Assembly (NCBI GenBank): GCA_963717705.1
Contig: CAVQWT010000006.1
Span: 387,156-451,155, forward strand
Length of the DNA stretch: 64,000 bases
Direction: 5' to 3'
From: CAVQWT01 sp963717705
GTDB taxonomy: Bacteria; Pseudomonadota; Gammaproteobacteria; Burkholderiales; Casimicrobiaceae
The notes beneath the pieces were generated by a model. It saw only the letters and a program-made list of their open reading frames with translations. It was not told the DNA's origin and did no database searches. The position numbers and the translations under genes are program-made. Below, piece after piece: positions 9,341-17,711 of this stretch. Numbering within the stretch: the stretch's first letter is position 1; the number at the start of each line of letters is the position of its first letter.

Positions 9341-10369
9341 TCAGCGTTCGCCAAGAACGTAGCGCGAGACGATGGCGCTGTGTTGCGTTGGCCAGCGGCG
9401 TAGCGGCTCGTCGGACGCGCCGAACACGTTGCGCATAAAGGCCAGCGCAAGTTCCTTCGTCGCCACCTTGACCAGGACGTTCAACTCGGCGCCGCCGGTG
9501 CCCGAGCGGTCGGTGAACATGCTGTGCGAACCACCGGCGAATACTGCAAGGGTCTTGCGTGGCCCGCCGACGGCATCGAATACCGCCACGCGATCTTCGG
9601 CGCCGGAGTAGTAGCCCGGTACGCGGATAACGTCCTCGGTGGCAGTGATGTGCAGCGTGGGCACTGTCACGCTGGCCAGGATTGGGCCGGGCGCCGGCGT
9701 GCCGTAAAACGGTGGCGAGGAGATCAGGATAGCTGCCTTGATGCGGGGATCGCGCAGGTCCATGATCTGGCCGTTGCGTTCGACGCGCGCACCGACCGCC
9801 AGCAGTGCAGTGTTGGCGCCGTACGAATGTCCTGCCGCGACGATGTGCCGGGCGTCGATGCGCGATGCCAACTCGCTGGCCAACAGCCGGTCGAGCGCTA
9901 AGTGCAAGTCATGGACGCGGGCGATGGCCTCGCCCTCCTGCGCCGCATCCTGCAGACGCCCAGGCAGGCCGAACGGGTTGCCGAACCAGATGCTCGTATC
10001 GCTTCCCACGTGTTGCACGTGAAGGCTGGCAAAACCCTGGCTTGCCCAGTAACGCCCAAGATAGCTGTAGCCCGAGCGCGAGCCGCCGATGCCGTGGGAG
10101 AACACGACCAGTGGCACCGGGTTCTCGCTCGAGGCGGCGGCCGGCAGGTAAAGCCGCACCGGTACTGCTCGTCCGCGTGACAAGTCGATCCATTCCAAAT
10201 CGTACGTCGAGTACGGCGCCTGCGTGGCCTGCGGAGACTGCTCAGTGGCTGGCGCTGCCGCATCGGCGGCAATTGCTCCGCCTTGGAGCAAACCGATTGG
10301 CAGCGCAACGAGCAGCGCGAGGAACAGGCTCCACCCGCGATATACCACTCTCAATTTCTTACGAACCAT
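9341..10369 (-). CDS. Secreted alpha/beta hydrolase (dienelactone hydrolase/PAF-acetylhydrolase-like)
   Basis: The protein is 342 residues, with an N-terminal hydrophobic signal (residues 12-34, ending ...AIAADA). The oxyanion/HG motif VVFSHGIGGSRSGYSYLG lies near residues 90-107. The nucleophile elbow is GHSYG, with the catalytic Ser near residue 180. A candidate Asp follows in ITATEDVIRVPG, and the catalytic His is in FAGGSHSMFTDRSG. It is a periplasmic or secreted esterase/lipase-type enzyme; the substrate is unknown. It stands alone between the transposase relic and a tRNA fragment, in the lower-GC block, which suggests acquired DNA. Confidence 0.82.
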   Translation of the reverse strand: MVRKKLRVVYRGWSLFLALLVALPIGLLQGGAIAADAAAPATEQSPQATQAPYSTYDLEWIDLSRGRAVPVRLYLPAAASSENPVPLVVFSHGIGGSRSGYSYLGRYWASQGFASLHVQHVGSDTSIWFGNPFGLPGRLQDAAQEGEAIARVHDLHLALDRLLASELASRIDARHIVAAGHSYGANTALLAVGARVERNGQIMDLRDPRIKAAILISSPPFYGTPAPGPILASVTVPTLHITATEDVIRVPGYYSGAEDRVAVFDAVGGPRKTLAVFAGGSHSMFTDRSGTGGAELNVLVKVATKELALAFMRNVFGASDEPLRRWPTQHSAIVSRYVLGER

Positions 10370-10678
10370 GGGGGCACTCCAACCTGAGTCTCCGCGGGTG
10401 CGATGAGTTCAATTTTCGTCCACAACCATGTCGGGTTGGAGGAGGGCGATGTCAAGACTGGCCTGTCAGCGCGCCGCTCCGTAAGAACAGCGCGAGCGGA
10501 ATAAGTTTCCGGCCGAACTGCATTGGATCGAAGCGGCGGCGCGTGCGAAAATGTCATTTGTGACTCGCCAGGATTGAGTGTGCCTACACTGTGCCTTGGA
10601 TGGATTCGTTTCGAGTTTGGCAAGCGTTCCAAGTTGTTGATTTACTAAGTTCGAATATAGGCCTTGCCCGCCTCACAA

Positions 10679-10716
10679 CCCGAAGGTCGCAAGTTCAAAT
10701 CTTGCCCCCGCAACCA
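10679..10716 (+). other. 3' end of a tRNA (T-arm, acceptor strand and CCA), no 5' half: possible attachment-site scar
   Basis: Bases 10689-10705 form a T-arm (GCAAG, loop TTCAAAT, CTTGC). It is followed by acceptor strand CCCCGCA (10706-10712), discriminator A and CCA (10714-10716). A full tRNA would need TGCGGGG about 70 bases upstream, and no such sequence or D-arm is present. A typical tRNA terminator follows. Such a tRNA 3' fragment is the usual product of integrase-mediated insertion at a tRNA gene. The amino acid identity cannot be assigned. Confidence 0.7.
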
Positions 10717-10731
10717 AATAAACAAGCACTT

Positions 10732-10757
10732 AGCCTGGCCTTCGCGCTGGGCTTTTT
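10732..10757 (+). terminator. Intrinsic terminator behind the tRNA fragment
   Basis: An 8-bp stem with two G-T pairs, AGCCTGGC / GCTGGGCT (10732-10739 with 10746-10753), has loop CTTCGC and is followed by TTTTT. Confidence 0.75.
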
Positions 10758-11368
10758 ACTTTCTGGCGGTCATGTAGCCATCATGTAGCCAGATTTCGGC
10801 AACCCGGTGCCGACCGCCGGCCTGGTCGGTTGCGGGTTCGCCCGCATGAGGGCCGCCCATCGTTCGCCAAGAACCGGGAGCAGCGCCGATCCGATGCCGA
10901 GGGGGGCCTCTTTGGATCGACCAAGGCCGAGGGGGGTGGGGGTCTGCATAGGCCGAAACCATCTGCCAGCATTCCCGCAGCAGCCCCCCCAAATCTTTGC
11001 GCCGCAATTCTTTTGCATAGCTCGTGCGGGGCTACCCGTCCAATCGTCTGATCGGAATTCGGCATGACGGACGATCTTCCGATCAAGTTGATGCGCCTTC
11101 GATGCAAGGAGCGCGATCGACACTGAGCCGCGAATGGGTGCAGCGCAAAGAACGCGTGCAAGCGCGAAACCGGCCGTTCAGTCGCGGTTGGTCAATGGGC
11201 GCGTTCGGCCACAGGAGCGGAAGTCGGCGTCTCTTCCGCTAAGCGGACGCTCCAACTGCCGCCTTGGCTCGCGTCACGTATAATCCCACGCGTTTTTGCC
11301 CGCCCGGCCGAACGGCGCTCTTACGCGAAAATGGCTCGGGTCGAGGCTTTTGACCGGAGAGAACTACG
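10758..11368. other. Non-coding stretch next to the tRNA scar
   Basis: About 600 bases hold no gene I can support. Immediately after the terminator there is a short direct repeat (CATGTAGCCA twice, at 10770 and 10781), which could be part of a recombination site. No integrase gene or remnant is recognisable. The 3' end holds the leader of the DUF1254 gene, with GGAGAGAA as its ribosome site. Confidence 0.5.
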
Positions 11369-12850
11369 ATGAAAAAGGATATCGCGGCTCGACTCGCGCT
11401 GACGTTGCTCGTCGCCATCACCGTTGCGGCGTGCGGCCAGAAGGCGGACACATCAGCTGCCGACAAGGCGAAGGCCGACGTGCAAACCAAGGCAGCCGCC
11501 GACGCAGCCGCTGCAAACGCGGCCAAGGAGAAGGAGGGCCTCGAGGCCGGCGTCGAAGCGGTCGCCTACGGCTTTCCGCTGGTCATCATGGACGCCACCC
11601 GGAAGAAGATCTCGAACGTCGCGGTGCCCGGGGCCTTCGCGGCTCCCGTCAACCAGTTCGCGAACGTTCCGGAGTTCCCCGACTCGTCATTCAGGGACGT
11701 CGTCCGCGCCAACGTCGACACACTCTACTCGTCGGCATGGCTCGACCTGTCGAAGGAGCCGATCGTGCTGTCGGTGCCGGACACCGGGGGCCGCTACTAC
11801 CTGATGCCGATGCTCGACGCGTGGACCAACATCTTCGCCTCGCCCGGCAAGCGCACGACCGGCACCAAGGCGGGTCACTTCGCCGTCACCGGTCCGGGCT
11901 GGACCGGAACGCTGCCGGTCGGCGTGCAGCAACTCAAGTCGCCGACCAACATGGTCTGGCTCATCGGGCGCACGCAGACCAACGGGCCGAAGGACTACGT
12001 GGCCGTCCGTGCGATCCAGAAGCAGTACAAGCTGACGCCGCTGTCCGCGTTCGGCAAGCCCTACACGCCGCCCGCGGGAACGGTGGACCCGAACGTCGAC
12101 ATGAAGCTCGCGCCGGTAGACGCGGTCGCGAAGATGGGCACCGCGAATTTCTTCACGACGCTGGCCGCGCTGATGAAGGACAACCCGCCGCCCGCCGCGG
12201 ACGCGCCGGTGCTGGCCAAGCTCGCCAAGATCGGCATCGTGCCCGGCGAGAAGTTCGACCCGGCCAAGCTCGACCCGGCCGTGGCCAGGGGCCTGGAGAA
12301 GGCGCTCCCGGTCGCCCTGGAAAAGTTGACGGCCGCCTCGAAGGAGACCGGCGCACCGATCAACGGCTGGCGCGTGCCGTCAATGAAGCTCGGTGACTTC
12401 GGCACCGACTACGGCACGCGGGCGGTAGTTGCGCTGGTTGGGCTGGGCGCGAACCTGGCCGCGGACGCCGTCTATCCGTCGGCCTTCGTCGACGGCGAGA
12501 ACAAGTCGTTGAACGGCGCCAACCGCTACGTCCTGCACTTCGCCAAGGGCGAGGAGCCGCCGGTCCGCGCGTTCTGGTCGGTGACGATGTACGACCCCGA
12601 CTCGTTCTTCGTCGCCAACCCCATCAACCGCTACGCCGTGAGCAGCTGGATGCCGTTCAAGCGCAACGCCGACGGCTCGCTCGACCTCTACATCCAGAAC
12701 GAGTCGCCCGGCAAGGACAAGGAAGCGAACTGGCTGCCGGCGCCCAAGGGTGAGTTCAACGTGACGATGCGGATGTACTGGCCGACCGACAAGTCGCCGT
12801 CGATCGTGGACGGGACGTGGAAGCCGCCGGCGCTCGGCAAGGCTTCGTAA
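11369..12850 (+). CDS. DUF1254/DUF1214-domain lipoprotein
   Basis: This 493-residue protein has a lipoprotein signal: hydrophobic residues 9-20, then ITVAACG with the lipobox Cys at 21. Residues 27-60 are an Ala/Lys-rich linker. The DUF1254 domain follows (AVAYGFPLVIMDATRK; NVDTLYSSAWLDLSKEPIVL; GRYYLMPMLDAWTNIFAS). The C-terminal DUF1214 domain contains FAKGEEPPVRAFWSVTMYD. The two domains usually occur together in one polypeptide, and no biochemical role is established. The protein would sit in the outer or inner membrane facing the periplasm. It is monocistronic. Confidence 0.88.
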   Translation: MKKDIAARLALTLLVAITVAACGQKADTSAADKAKADVQTKAAADAAAANAAKEKEGLEAGVEAVAYGFPLVIMDATRKKISNVAVPGAFAAPVNQFANVPEFPDSSFRDVVRANVDTLYSSAWLDLSKEPIVLSVPDTGGRYYLMPMLDAWTNIFASPGKRTTGTKAGHFAVTGPGWTGTLPVGVQQLKSPTNMVWLIGRTQTNGPKDYVAVRAIQKQYKLTPLSAFGKPYTPPAGTVDPNVDMKLAPVDAVAKMGTANFFTTLAALMKDNPPPAADAPVLAKLAKIGIVPGEKFDPAKLDPAVARGLEKALPVALEKLTAASKETGAPINGWRVPSMKLGDFGTDYGTRAVVALVGLGANLAADAVYPSAFVDGENKSLNGANRYVLHFAKGEEPPVRAFWSVTMYDPDSFFVANPINRYAVSSWMPFKRNADGSLDLYIQNESPGKDKEANWLPAPKGEFNVTMRMYWPTDKSPSIVDGTWKPPALGKAS

Positions 12851-12937
12851 GGATCACGGCGGACTCCGCGCCGCGCGAGTCCGCTCCCGGCGCCCGGCGG
12901 GGGGCCGGCTGCCCCGACCCGGGGACGCGGGGGAAGC

Positions 12938-13327
12938 CTATTTCGGCGCGGGCGCAGCCGGCGCGCCCGCGCGCATCGCCTTCAGCTGCGAGCGCAGCCA
13001 TGCGCCGCTCTCCATCGGCGCGGCGGTCCCGCACTTGATCAGGTACGCCTGGCCCGTCACGCTGCTCCTGGATGCGGCCAGGTCGATGAACTGCTCGGCC
13101 GTCTGCACCGCGCCACGGTCCTCGAGGTACTTGAGCTTGCCCAGTAGATGCGGCGTCGTTTCGGCCGCGGTGTGCCGGGAGCCGTTGCGGTAGAACTCGC
13201 ACCCGGAGCCCTCGAGCCGGGCCAGCAGGCCGTCGATTTCCGCTCGGGCAGCAGGAGGAAGCGGCGCCGCCGCCGCACTCGCGGAAACGAAGGCGCCGGT
13301 AAGGAGGAGCAGCAGGGTTCGTCGCAT
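12938..13327 (-). CDS. DUF5329 (YfeK-like) secreted protein
   Basis: This small 129-residue protein has a signal peptide (residues 1-21, ending ASAAAA). The conserved family core is visible: EIDGLLARLEGSGCEFYRNG, AAETTPHLLGKLKYLEDRG, then AEQFIDLAASRSSVTGQAYL and MESGAWLRSQL. Two cysteines (in GCEFYRNG and IKCG) are likely to form a disulfide in the periplasm. The molecular function of the family is unknown. It converges on the DUF1254 gene and is monocistronic. Confidence 0.82.
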   Translation of the reverse strand: MRRTLLLLLTGAFVSASAAAAPLPPAARAEIDGLLARLEGSGCEFYRNGSRHTAAETTPHLLGKLKYLEDRGAVQTAEQFIDLAASRSSVTGQAYLIKCGTAAPMESGAWLRSQLKAMRAGAPAAPAPK

Positions 13328-13551
13328 GGGTACGGGGGATCGGGACGGTCTTGGCGCGGGCGGCGACCCGATGCCTCTGCGGCCCCGACCGGGCGCGCCG
13401 CGCCGCCATGCCGCAGGCGTCCGCGGCGCCGCGGTTGCATGGTGAAGCCAAACCCGCGCCTGATCAACTCCCGTGCGGGCCGCGATCCGGCCGCTCGTGG
13501 TGACCGCCGGCGAGGGCCGGCGCCCTGCCGCCGATCCGCTAGACTGCCGCC

Positions 13552-14937
13552 ATGAGCGAACGCACGCTGCTGCTGCGCCACGCGACTGTCGTCGCGACGA
13601 TGGACGACGCGCGCACCGAGATCCCCGACGGCGCGGTGCTGGTCCGCGGCGACGTCATCGCCGCCGTCGGCCCGACCGCGACGCTCCCTGCTGCCGCCGA
13701 CGAGGTCGTCGACCTGACCGGCCACGCGCTGCTGCCGGGCTTCGTCAACACGCACCACCACCTCTACCAGTCGCTGACGCGCGCGGTGCCGGCGGCGCAG
13801 GACGCGAGCCTGTTCGACTGGCTGTCGACGCTCTACCCGATGTGGGCGCGGCTGACGCCCGACATGCTGCACGTGTCGACGCTGACCGGCATGGCCGAGC
13901 TGCTGCGCTCCGGCTGCACGACGACCAGCGACCACCTCTACCTTTTTCCCAACGGCAGCCGGCTCGACGACACCATCGCCGCCGCCGGCGAAATCGGCAT
14001 GCGCTTCACCGCCTGCCGCGGCGCGATGAGCGTCGGCCGCTCGGCCGGCGGCCTGCCGCCGGACTCGCTGGTCGAGCGCGAGGACGCGATCCTCGCCGAC
14101 ATGGCGCGCGTCGTCGCCGCGTTCCACGACCCGCGGCCCCGCGCGATGGTGCAGGTGGCGCTCGCTCCCTGCTCGCCGTTCTCGGTGTCGGCCGCCCTGA
14201 TGCGCGAGACGGCCGCGCTCGCGCGCACGCTGGGCGTGCGGCTGCACACGCACCTCGCCGAGAACGACGACGACGTCGCCTACTCGCGCGAGCGCTTCGG
14301 CCGCACGCCGGCCGAGTACGCCGAGGCGCTGGGCTGGACCGGCGCGGACGTCTGGCACGCGCACTGCGTGAAGCTCGACCCGGCGGGCGTCGCGCGCTTC
14401 GCCGCGACCGGCACGGGGGTCGCGCACTGCCCGTGCTCCAACCAGCGGCTGGGCTCGGGCATCGCGCCGGTGCGGGCGATGCTCGACGCCGGCGTGCGCG
14501 TCGGCCTGGGCGTCGACGGCAGCGCGTCGAACGACGGCGCCGACGTGCTGGGCGAGGCGCGCGCCGCGATGCTGCTGCAGCGCGTCGCCCACGGCCCGTC
14601 CGCGCTGTCGGCGCGCGAAGCGCTGGCGCTGGCGACGCGGGGCGGCGCCGCGGTGCTGGGCCGCGCCGACATCGGCGTGCTCGCCCCCGGCATGGCGGCG
14701 GACCTCGCCGCGTTCGACCTCGACCGCCCCGCCTACGCCGGCGCCGCCGAGCACGATCCGCTGGCGGCGCTGGTGTTCTGCGCGCCGCAGCCGGCGGCGC
14801 TGACCATCGTCGGCGGCCGCGTCGTCGTCCGCGACGGCCGCCTCGCCACCGTCGACGAGCACGCCGTGCTCGCGCGGCACCGGGCGTTCGCCCGCGCGCT
14901 CGGCGCGCCCGACGCCGGCCCCGGGAGGCGCGCGTGA
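13552..14937 (+). CDS. Amidohydrolase, 8-oxoguanine deaminase type
   Basis: This 461-residue TRZ/ATZ-type metal-dependent deaminase begins with the composite-domain strand (LLLRHATVVATMDD). The metal motif PGFVNTHHHLYQSLTRAVP is near residues 62-80. Further metal and substrate residues are in RLHTHLAEN (His), WHAHCVKLD (His) and GLGVDGSASND (Asp). The SLFDWLSTLYPMWARLT stretch and GSASNDG are characteristic of 8-oxoguanine deaminases, which convert 8-oxoguanine to urate; other aminohydrolases of the group cannot be excluded. Its stop overlaps the GTG start of the FAD oxidoreductase, and a TAXI-TRAP transporter follows, suggesting a scavenging operon. Confidence 0.82.
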   Translation: MSERTLLLRHATVVATMDDARTEIPDGAVLVRGDVIAAVGPTATLPAAADEVVDLTGHALLPGFVNTHHHLYQSLTRAVPAAQDASLFDWLSTLYPMWARLTPDMLHVSTLTGMAELLRSGCTTTSDHLYLFPNGSRLDDTIAAAGEIGMRFTACRGAMSVGRSAGGLPPDSLVEREDAILADMARVVAAFHDPRPRAMVQVALAPCSPFSVSAALMRETAALARTLGVRLHTHLAENDDDVAYSRERFGRTPAEYAEALGWTGADVWHAHCVKLDPAGVARFAATGTGVAHCPCSNQRLGSGIAPVRAMLDAGVRVGLGVDGSASNDGADVLGEARAAMLLQRVAHGPSALSAREALALATRGGAAVLGRADIGVLAPGMAADLAAFDLDRPAYAGAAEHDPLAALVFCAPQPAALTIVGGRVVVRDGRLATVDEHAVLARHRAFARALGAPDAGPGRRA

Positions 14938-16121
14938 CCGGGCGCAGCGACGCGGTGGTCATCGGCGGGGGCGTCGTCGGCGTCGCCATCGCCTGGCACC
15001 TCGCCCACTTCGGCGCGCGCAACGTGCGCCTGATCGAGCGCGGCACGCTCGGCGGCGGCACCACCGCGCAGTCGTCGTGCATCCTGCGCACGCACTACTC
15101 GGTGCGCGAGAACGCCGCGCTCGCGCGCGCGGCGCTCGGGGTGTTCGCCGACCTTCCGCGCTACCTCGACGACCCGGAAGCCGACTGCGGCTTCACCCGC
15201 TCGGGCTACCTGATCGTCGCGCCGGACGGCGCCCCTGCGGATGCCGTGCGCGCGTCGCTGGCGGTCGAGCGGGCGCTCGGCATCGACGCCCGAGAGATCG
15301 GCGCCGACGACGCGCGGCGGCTGCTGCCGCTGGTGCGCCTCGACGACATCGCGTGCATCGGCTGGGAGCCGGACGCAGGCTACGCCGACGCGTACCTCAC
15401 GCTGTCCGCGTTCGTCCGCGCCGGGCGGCGCCTCGGCGTGACCTTCGACGAAGGCGTGGCCGCGACCGGCCTCGTCCGCGACGGCGGACGCGTCACGGGA
15501 GTCGAGACGACACGCGGCCGGATCGACGCCGGGGTCGTCGTCAGCGCGCAGAACATCTGGACCGACGAGCTCGCGCGCTGGACCGGCGTCGCCCTGCCGC
15601 TGGTGCGCTCGCGCCACGCGGTGTTCACGCTCGCCGGCCCGACGCCGTACACGCGCGACCTGCCGGTGCTGAAGGACCTGGCGTCGGCGTCGAAGCTGTA
15701 CCTGCGCAGCTACGGCGGCAGTCAGCTGCTGGTCGGCGACGGCAACGAGGGCGAGGCGCTGGACGCGCCGAACATCGAGCAGGCCGACGTGCCGCTCGAC
15801 CACGTCATCGCGCTGGGCGGCGAGGTCGCGCACCGGCTGCCGGCGTTCGCGGAAAGCGGGCTCGCCGCGTCGTGGACCGGCGTCTACGACGTGACGCCGG
15901 ACTGGAACCCGGTGCTGGGCGCCCTGCCCGGCCTCGACGGCCTGCTCGTCGCGTACGGCTTTTCCGGGCACGGCTTCAAGCTCGCGCCGGTCGTCGGCCG
16001 GCTGGTCGCGCAGATGGCGCTGGGGCTGCCGCCGGACTTCGATCCCGAACCCTACGCGCTGTCGCGTTTCGCCGGCGGGCGCCTGCTGACCGGACGCTAC
16101 GGCGCGGGTGCGGTCTCCTGA
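14934..16121 (+). CDS. FAD-dependent oxidoreductase (DAO family, sarcosine oxidase beta-like)
   Basis: This 395-residue flavoprotein starts at GTG 14934 (GGGAGG upstream; overlaps the previous stop). The N-terminal dinucleotide fold is DAVVIGGGVVGVAIAWHLA, followed by VRLIERGTLGGGTTAQSS, the usual FAD-binding opening of DAO/glycine oxidase enzymes. Near the C-terminus GVYDVTPDWNPVLG and AYGFSGHGFKLAPVVG match the second FAD/substrate segment of sarcosine oxidase beta-type proteins. It probably oxidises a secondary amine or imino acid. Coupling to the deaminase gene is tight, but the shared substrate is unknown. Confidence 0.85.
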   Translation: MTGRSDAVVIGGGVVGVAIAWHLAHFGARNVRLIERGTLGGGTTAQSSCILRTHYSVRENAALARAALGVFADLPRYLDDPEADCGFTRSGYLIVAPDGAPADAVRASLAVERALGIDAREIGADDARRLLPLVRLDDIACIGWEPDAGYADAYLTLSAFVRAGRRLGVTFDEGVAATGLVRDGGRVTGVETTRGRIDAGVVVSAQNIWTDELARWTGVALPLVRSRHAVFTLAGPTPYTRDLPVLKDLASASKLYLRSYGGSQLLVGDGNEGEALDAPNIEQADVPLDHVIALGGEVAHRLPAFAESGLAASWTGVYDVTPDWNPVLGALPGLDGLLVAYGFSGHGFKLAPVVGRLVAQMALGLPPDFDPEPYALSRFAGGRLLTGRYGAGAVS

Positions 16122-16314
16122 CGCGCAAACGGGTGCGCCGGCGGCACGGTGGCGCCCGCAGCGCGTGAGCGCCCGGCCGGCGACGACCCCGTTGTCGACC
16201 CGCACCATCGGCGCTTGGCTCGCGCCCCGCCTCGCGTCATACTTCACCGTTCGCGCCACTGCCCGGGTGCCCGCCCTTGCCGCCGGCTGCGCCATCACCT
16301 CCAGGAGACTCCGC

Positions 16315-17283
16315 ATGTTCAGGACCCGCCTCGCTGCCGCCGCGCTCGCCGCCGGCCTCGCCTTCAGCACCGCCGCGCCCGCACAGGACCGCGTCTTCTT
16401 CGGCATCGCTACCGGCGGCACCGGCGGCACCTACTACCCGCTGGGCGGGATGCTGGCGCAGCTGATATCGAACAAGGTCGTGCTGGGCGGCAAGAAGCTC
16501 TCGGCCACCGCCGAGACCTCGGGCGCGTCGGTGGCCAACGCGCAGCTGCTCGCGCGCAAGGACATCGAGAGCGCGTTCGTCGCCGCCGACATCCTCGACG
16601 CCGCGTACAACGGCAAGGGCCAGTTCGACGGCAAGCCGGTGAAGAACCTGCGCGCGCTGGGCGCGCTGTATCCCGAGCAGGTTCAGCTGATCACGCTGGC
16701 GTCGGCCAACGTCAAGTCGTTCAGGGACCTGAAGGGCAAGAGCGTGTCGTCGGGCTCGCCGGGCTCGGGCCAGTGGCAGCTCCTGGGCGACCTGCTCGAG
16801 GCCTACGGCATGACGCGCAAGGACATCGGCGAGGACCTGTCGTCGTTCGCGCAGTCGGTCGACAAGATCAAGGACGGCAACCTCGTCGCGTCGCTGATCA
16901 CCGCCGGGGCGCCGACGTCGTCGGTCACCGACCTCGCGAACGCGCGCGAGCTGCGGATCGTCCCGCTGGCAGGCCCGGAAATCGAGACGCTGCGCAAGAA
17001 GCAGCCGTACTACGCGATGGTCCAGCTGCCCGCCAACACGTACAAGGGCCAGGCGGCGCCGGTCGACACGCTGGCGGTGATGGCGATCTGGGCGACGCAC
17101 GAGGGCCTGTCCGAGCAGACCGCCTACGAAGTGACCAAGGCGCTGTTCGAGAACACCGAGACGCTGGGCCAGGTGCACCCGAAGGGCAAGGAAATCTCGC
17201 TCAAGACGGCGCTGCTGTCGGTGTCGATCCCGCTGCATCCGGGCGCCGAGCGCTACTACCGCGAAAAGGGCCTGATCAAGTGA
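16315..17283 (+). CDS. TAXI-family TRAP transporter substrate-binding protein
   Basis: This 322-residue periplasmic protein starts at ATG 16315 (CAGGAGA upstream), with a Sec signal ending TAAPAQD. The TAXI hallmark FFGIATGGTGGTYYPLGGML follows at the mature N-terminus; LITLASANVKSFRDLKGKSV and SSGSPGSGQWQL are further family segments. It captures a small organic anion (glutamate or dicarboxylate in known cases) and hands it to the fused permease encoded two genes downstream. A longer in-frame start at 16108 would add a non-signal region and lacks a ribosome site. Confidence 0.9.
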   Translation: MFRTRLAAAALAAGLAFSTAAPAQDRVFFGIATGGTGGTYYPLGGMLAQLISNKVVLGGKKLSATAETSGASVANAQLLARKDIESAFVAADILDAAYNGKGQFDGKPVKNLRALGALYPEQVQLITLASANVKSFRDLKGKSVSSGSPGSGQWQLLGDLLEAYGMTRKDIGEDLSSFAQSVDKIKDGNLVASLITAGAPTSSVTDLANARELRIVPLAGPEIETLRKKQPYYAMVQLPANTYKGQAAPVDTLAVMAIWATHEGLSEQTAYEVTKALFENTETLGQVHPKGKEISLKTALLSVSIPLHPGAERYYREKGLIK

Positions 17284-17711
17284 TCGTCGCGGCCGCGGGC
17301 GCGCTCGTCTGCCTCGCGGTCGCCACGCTGCCCGACGAGCGACCGGTCGCGCTGCTGACGCTGCACGACGCTCCGGCGACGTTCAGCATCTCGTACCTGC
17401 ACTCGGTGACGCGCACGCCGGTCGAGGAGCGCTACCGGGTGGAGGGCGGCGCCCTGGTGCAGACCGAGATGCGCTTCGAGCAGCACGGCCCGGGGCTGCC
17501 GACCGAGGCCGACGCCGGCGGCAGCTTCACTACCGAGGACGGCCGCTTCGTCTCGCGGATGGCGCGCCGCTTCGACGGCATCCGCATGCGCGTCCATCGC
17601 GACCAGCGGCCGACGCTGTCGTCGGGCGGCGGCCAGGTCGACCTCACGCGCTGGGGCGACCGCGCGCTGATGGTCGTCCCGGTCGACTGCCCCGAGGCCC
17701 CTTCCCGATGA
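17280..17711 (+). CDS. DUF1850 protein of the TAXI-TRAP operon
   Basis: This 143-residue protein starts at GTG 17280, overlapping the stop of the binding protein (GTGA). It has a short hydrophobic N-terminus and then the DUF1850 core ISYLHSVTRTPVEERYRVEG and MRFEQHGPGLPTEAD. Small proteins of this family are typically found exactly here, between the TAXI binding protein and the fused TRAP permease. The role in transport is not established. Its stop overlaps the permease start (ATGA), giving three coupled genes. Confidence 0.85.
   Translation: MIVAAAGALVCLAVATLPDERPVALLTLHDAPATFSISYLHSVTRTPVEERYRVEGGALVQTEMRFEQHGPGLPTEADAGGSFTTEDGRFVSRMARRFDGIRMRVHRDQRPTLSSGGGQVDLTRWGDRALMVVPVDCPEAPSR

Noticed and set aside
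10641..10716. A complete tRNA gene
   Set aside because: Only the T-arm and 3' acceptor are present. There is no pairing 5' acceptor strand, D-arm or paired anticodon stem.
10781..11161. Possible gene (126 residues, minus strand) beside the tRNA scar
   Set aside because: No motif, ribosome site or integrase/excisionase resemblance.
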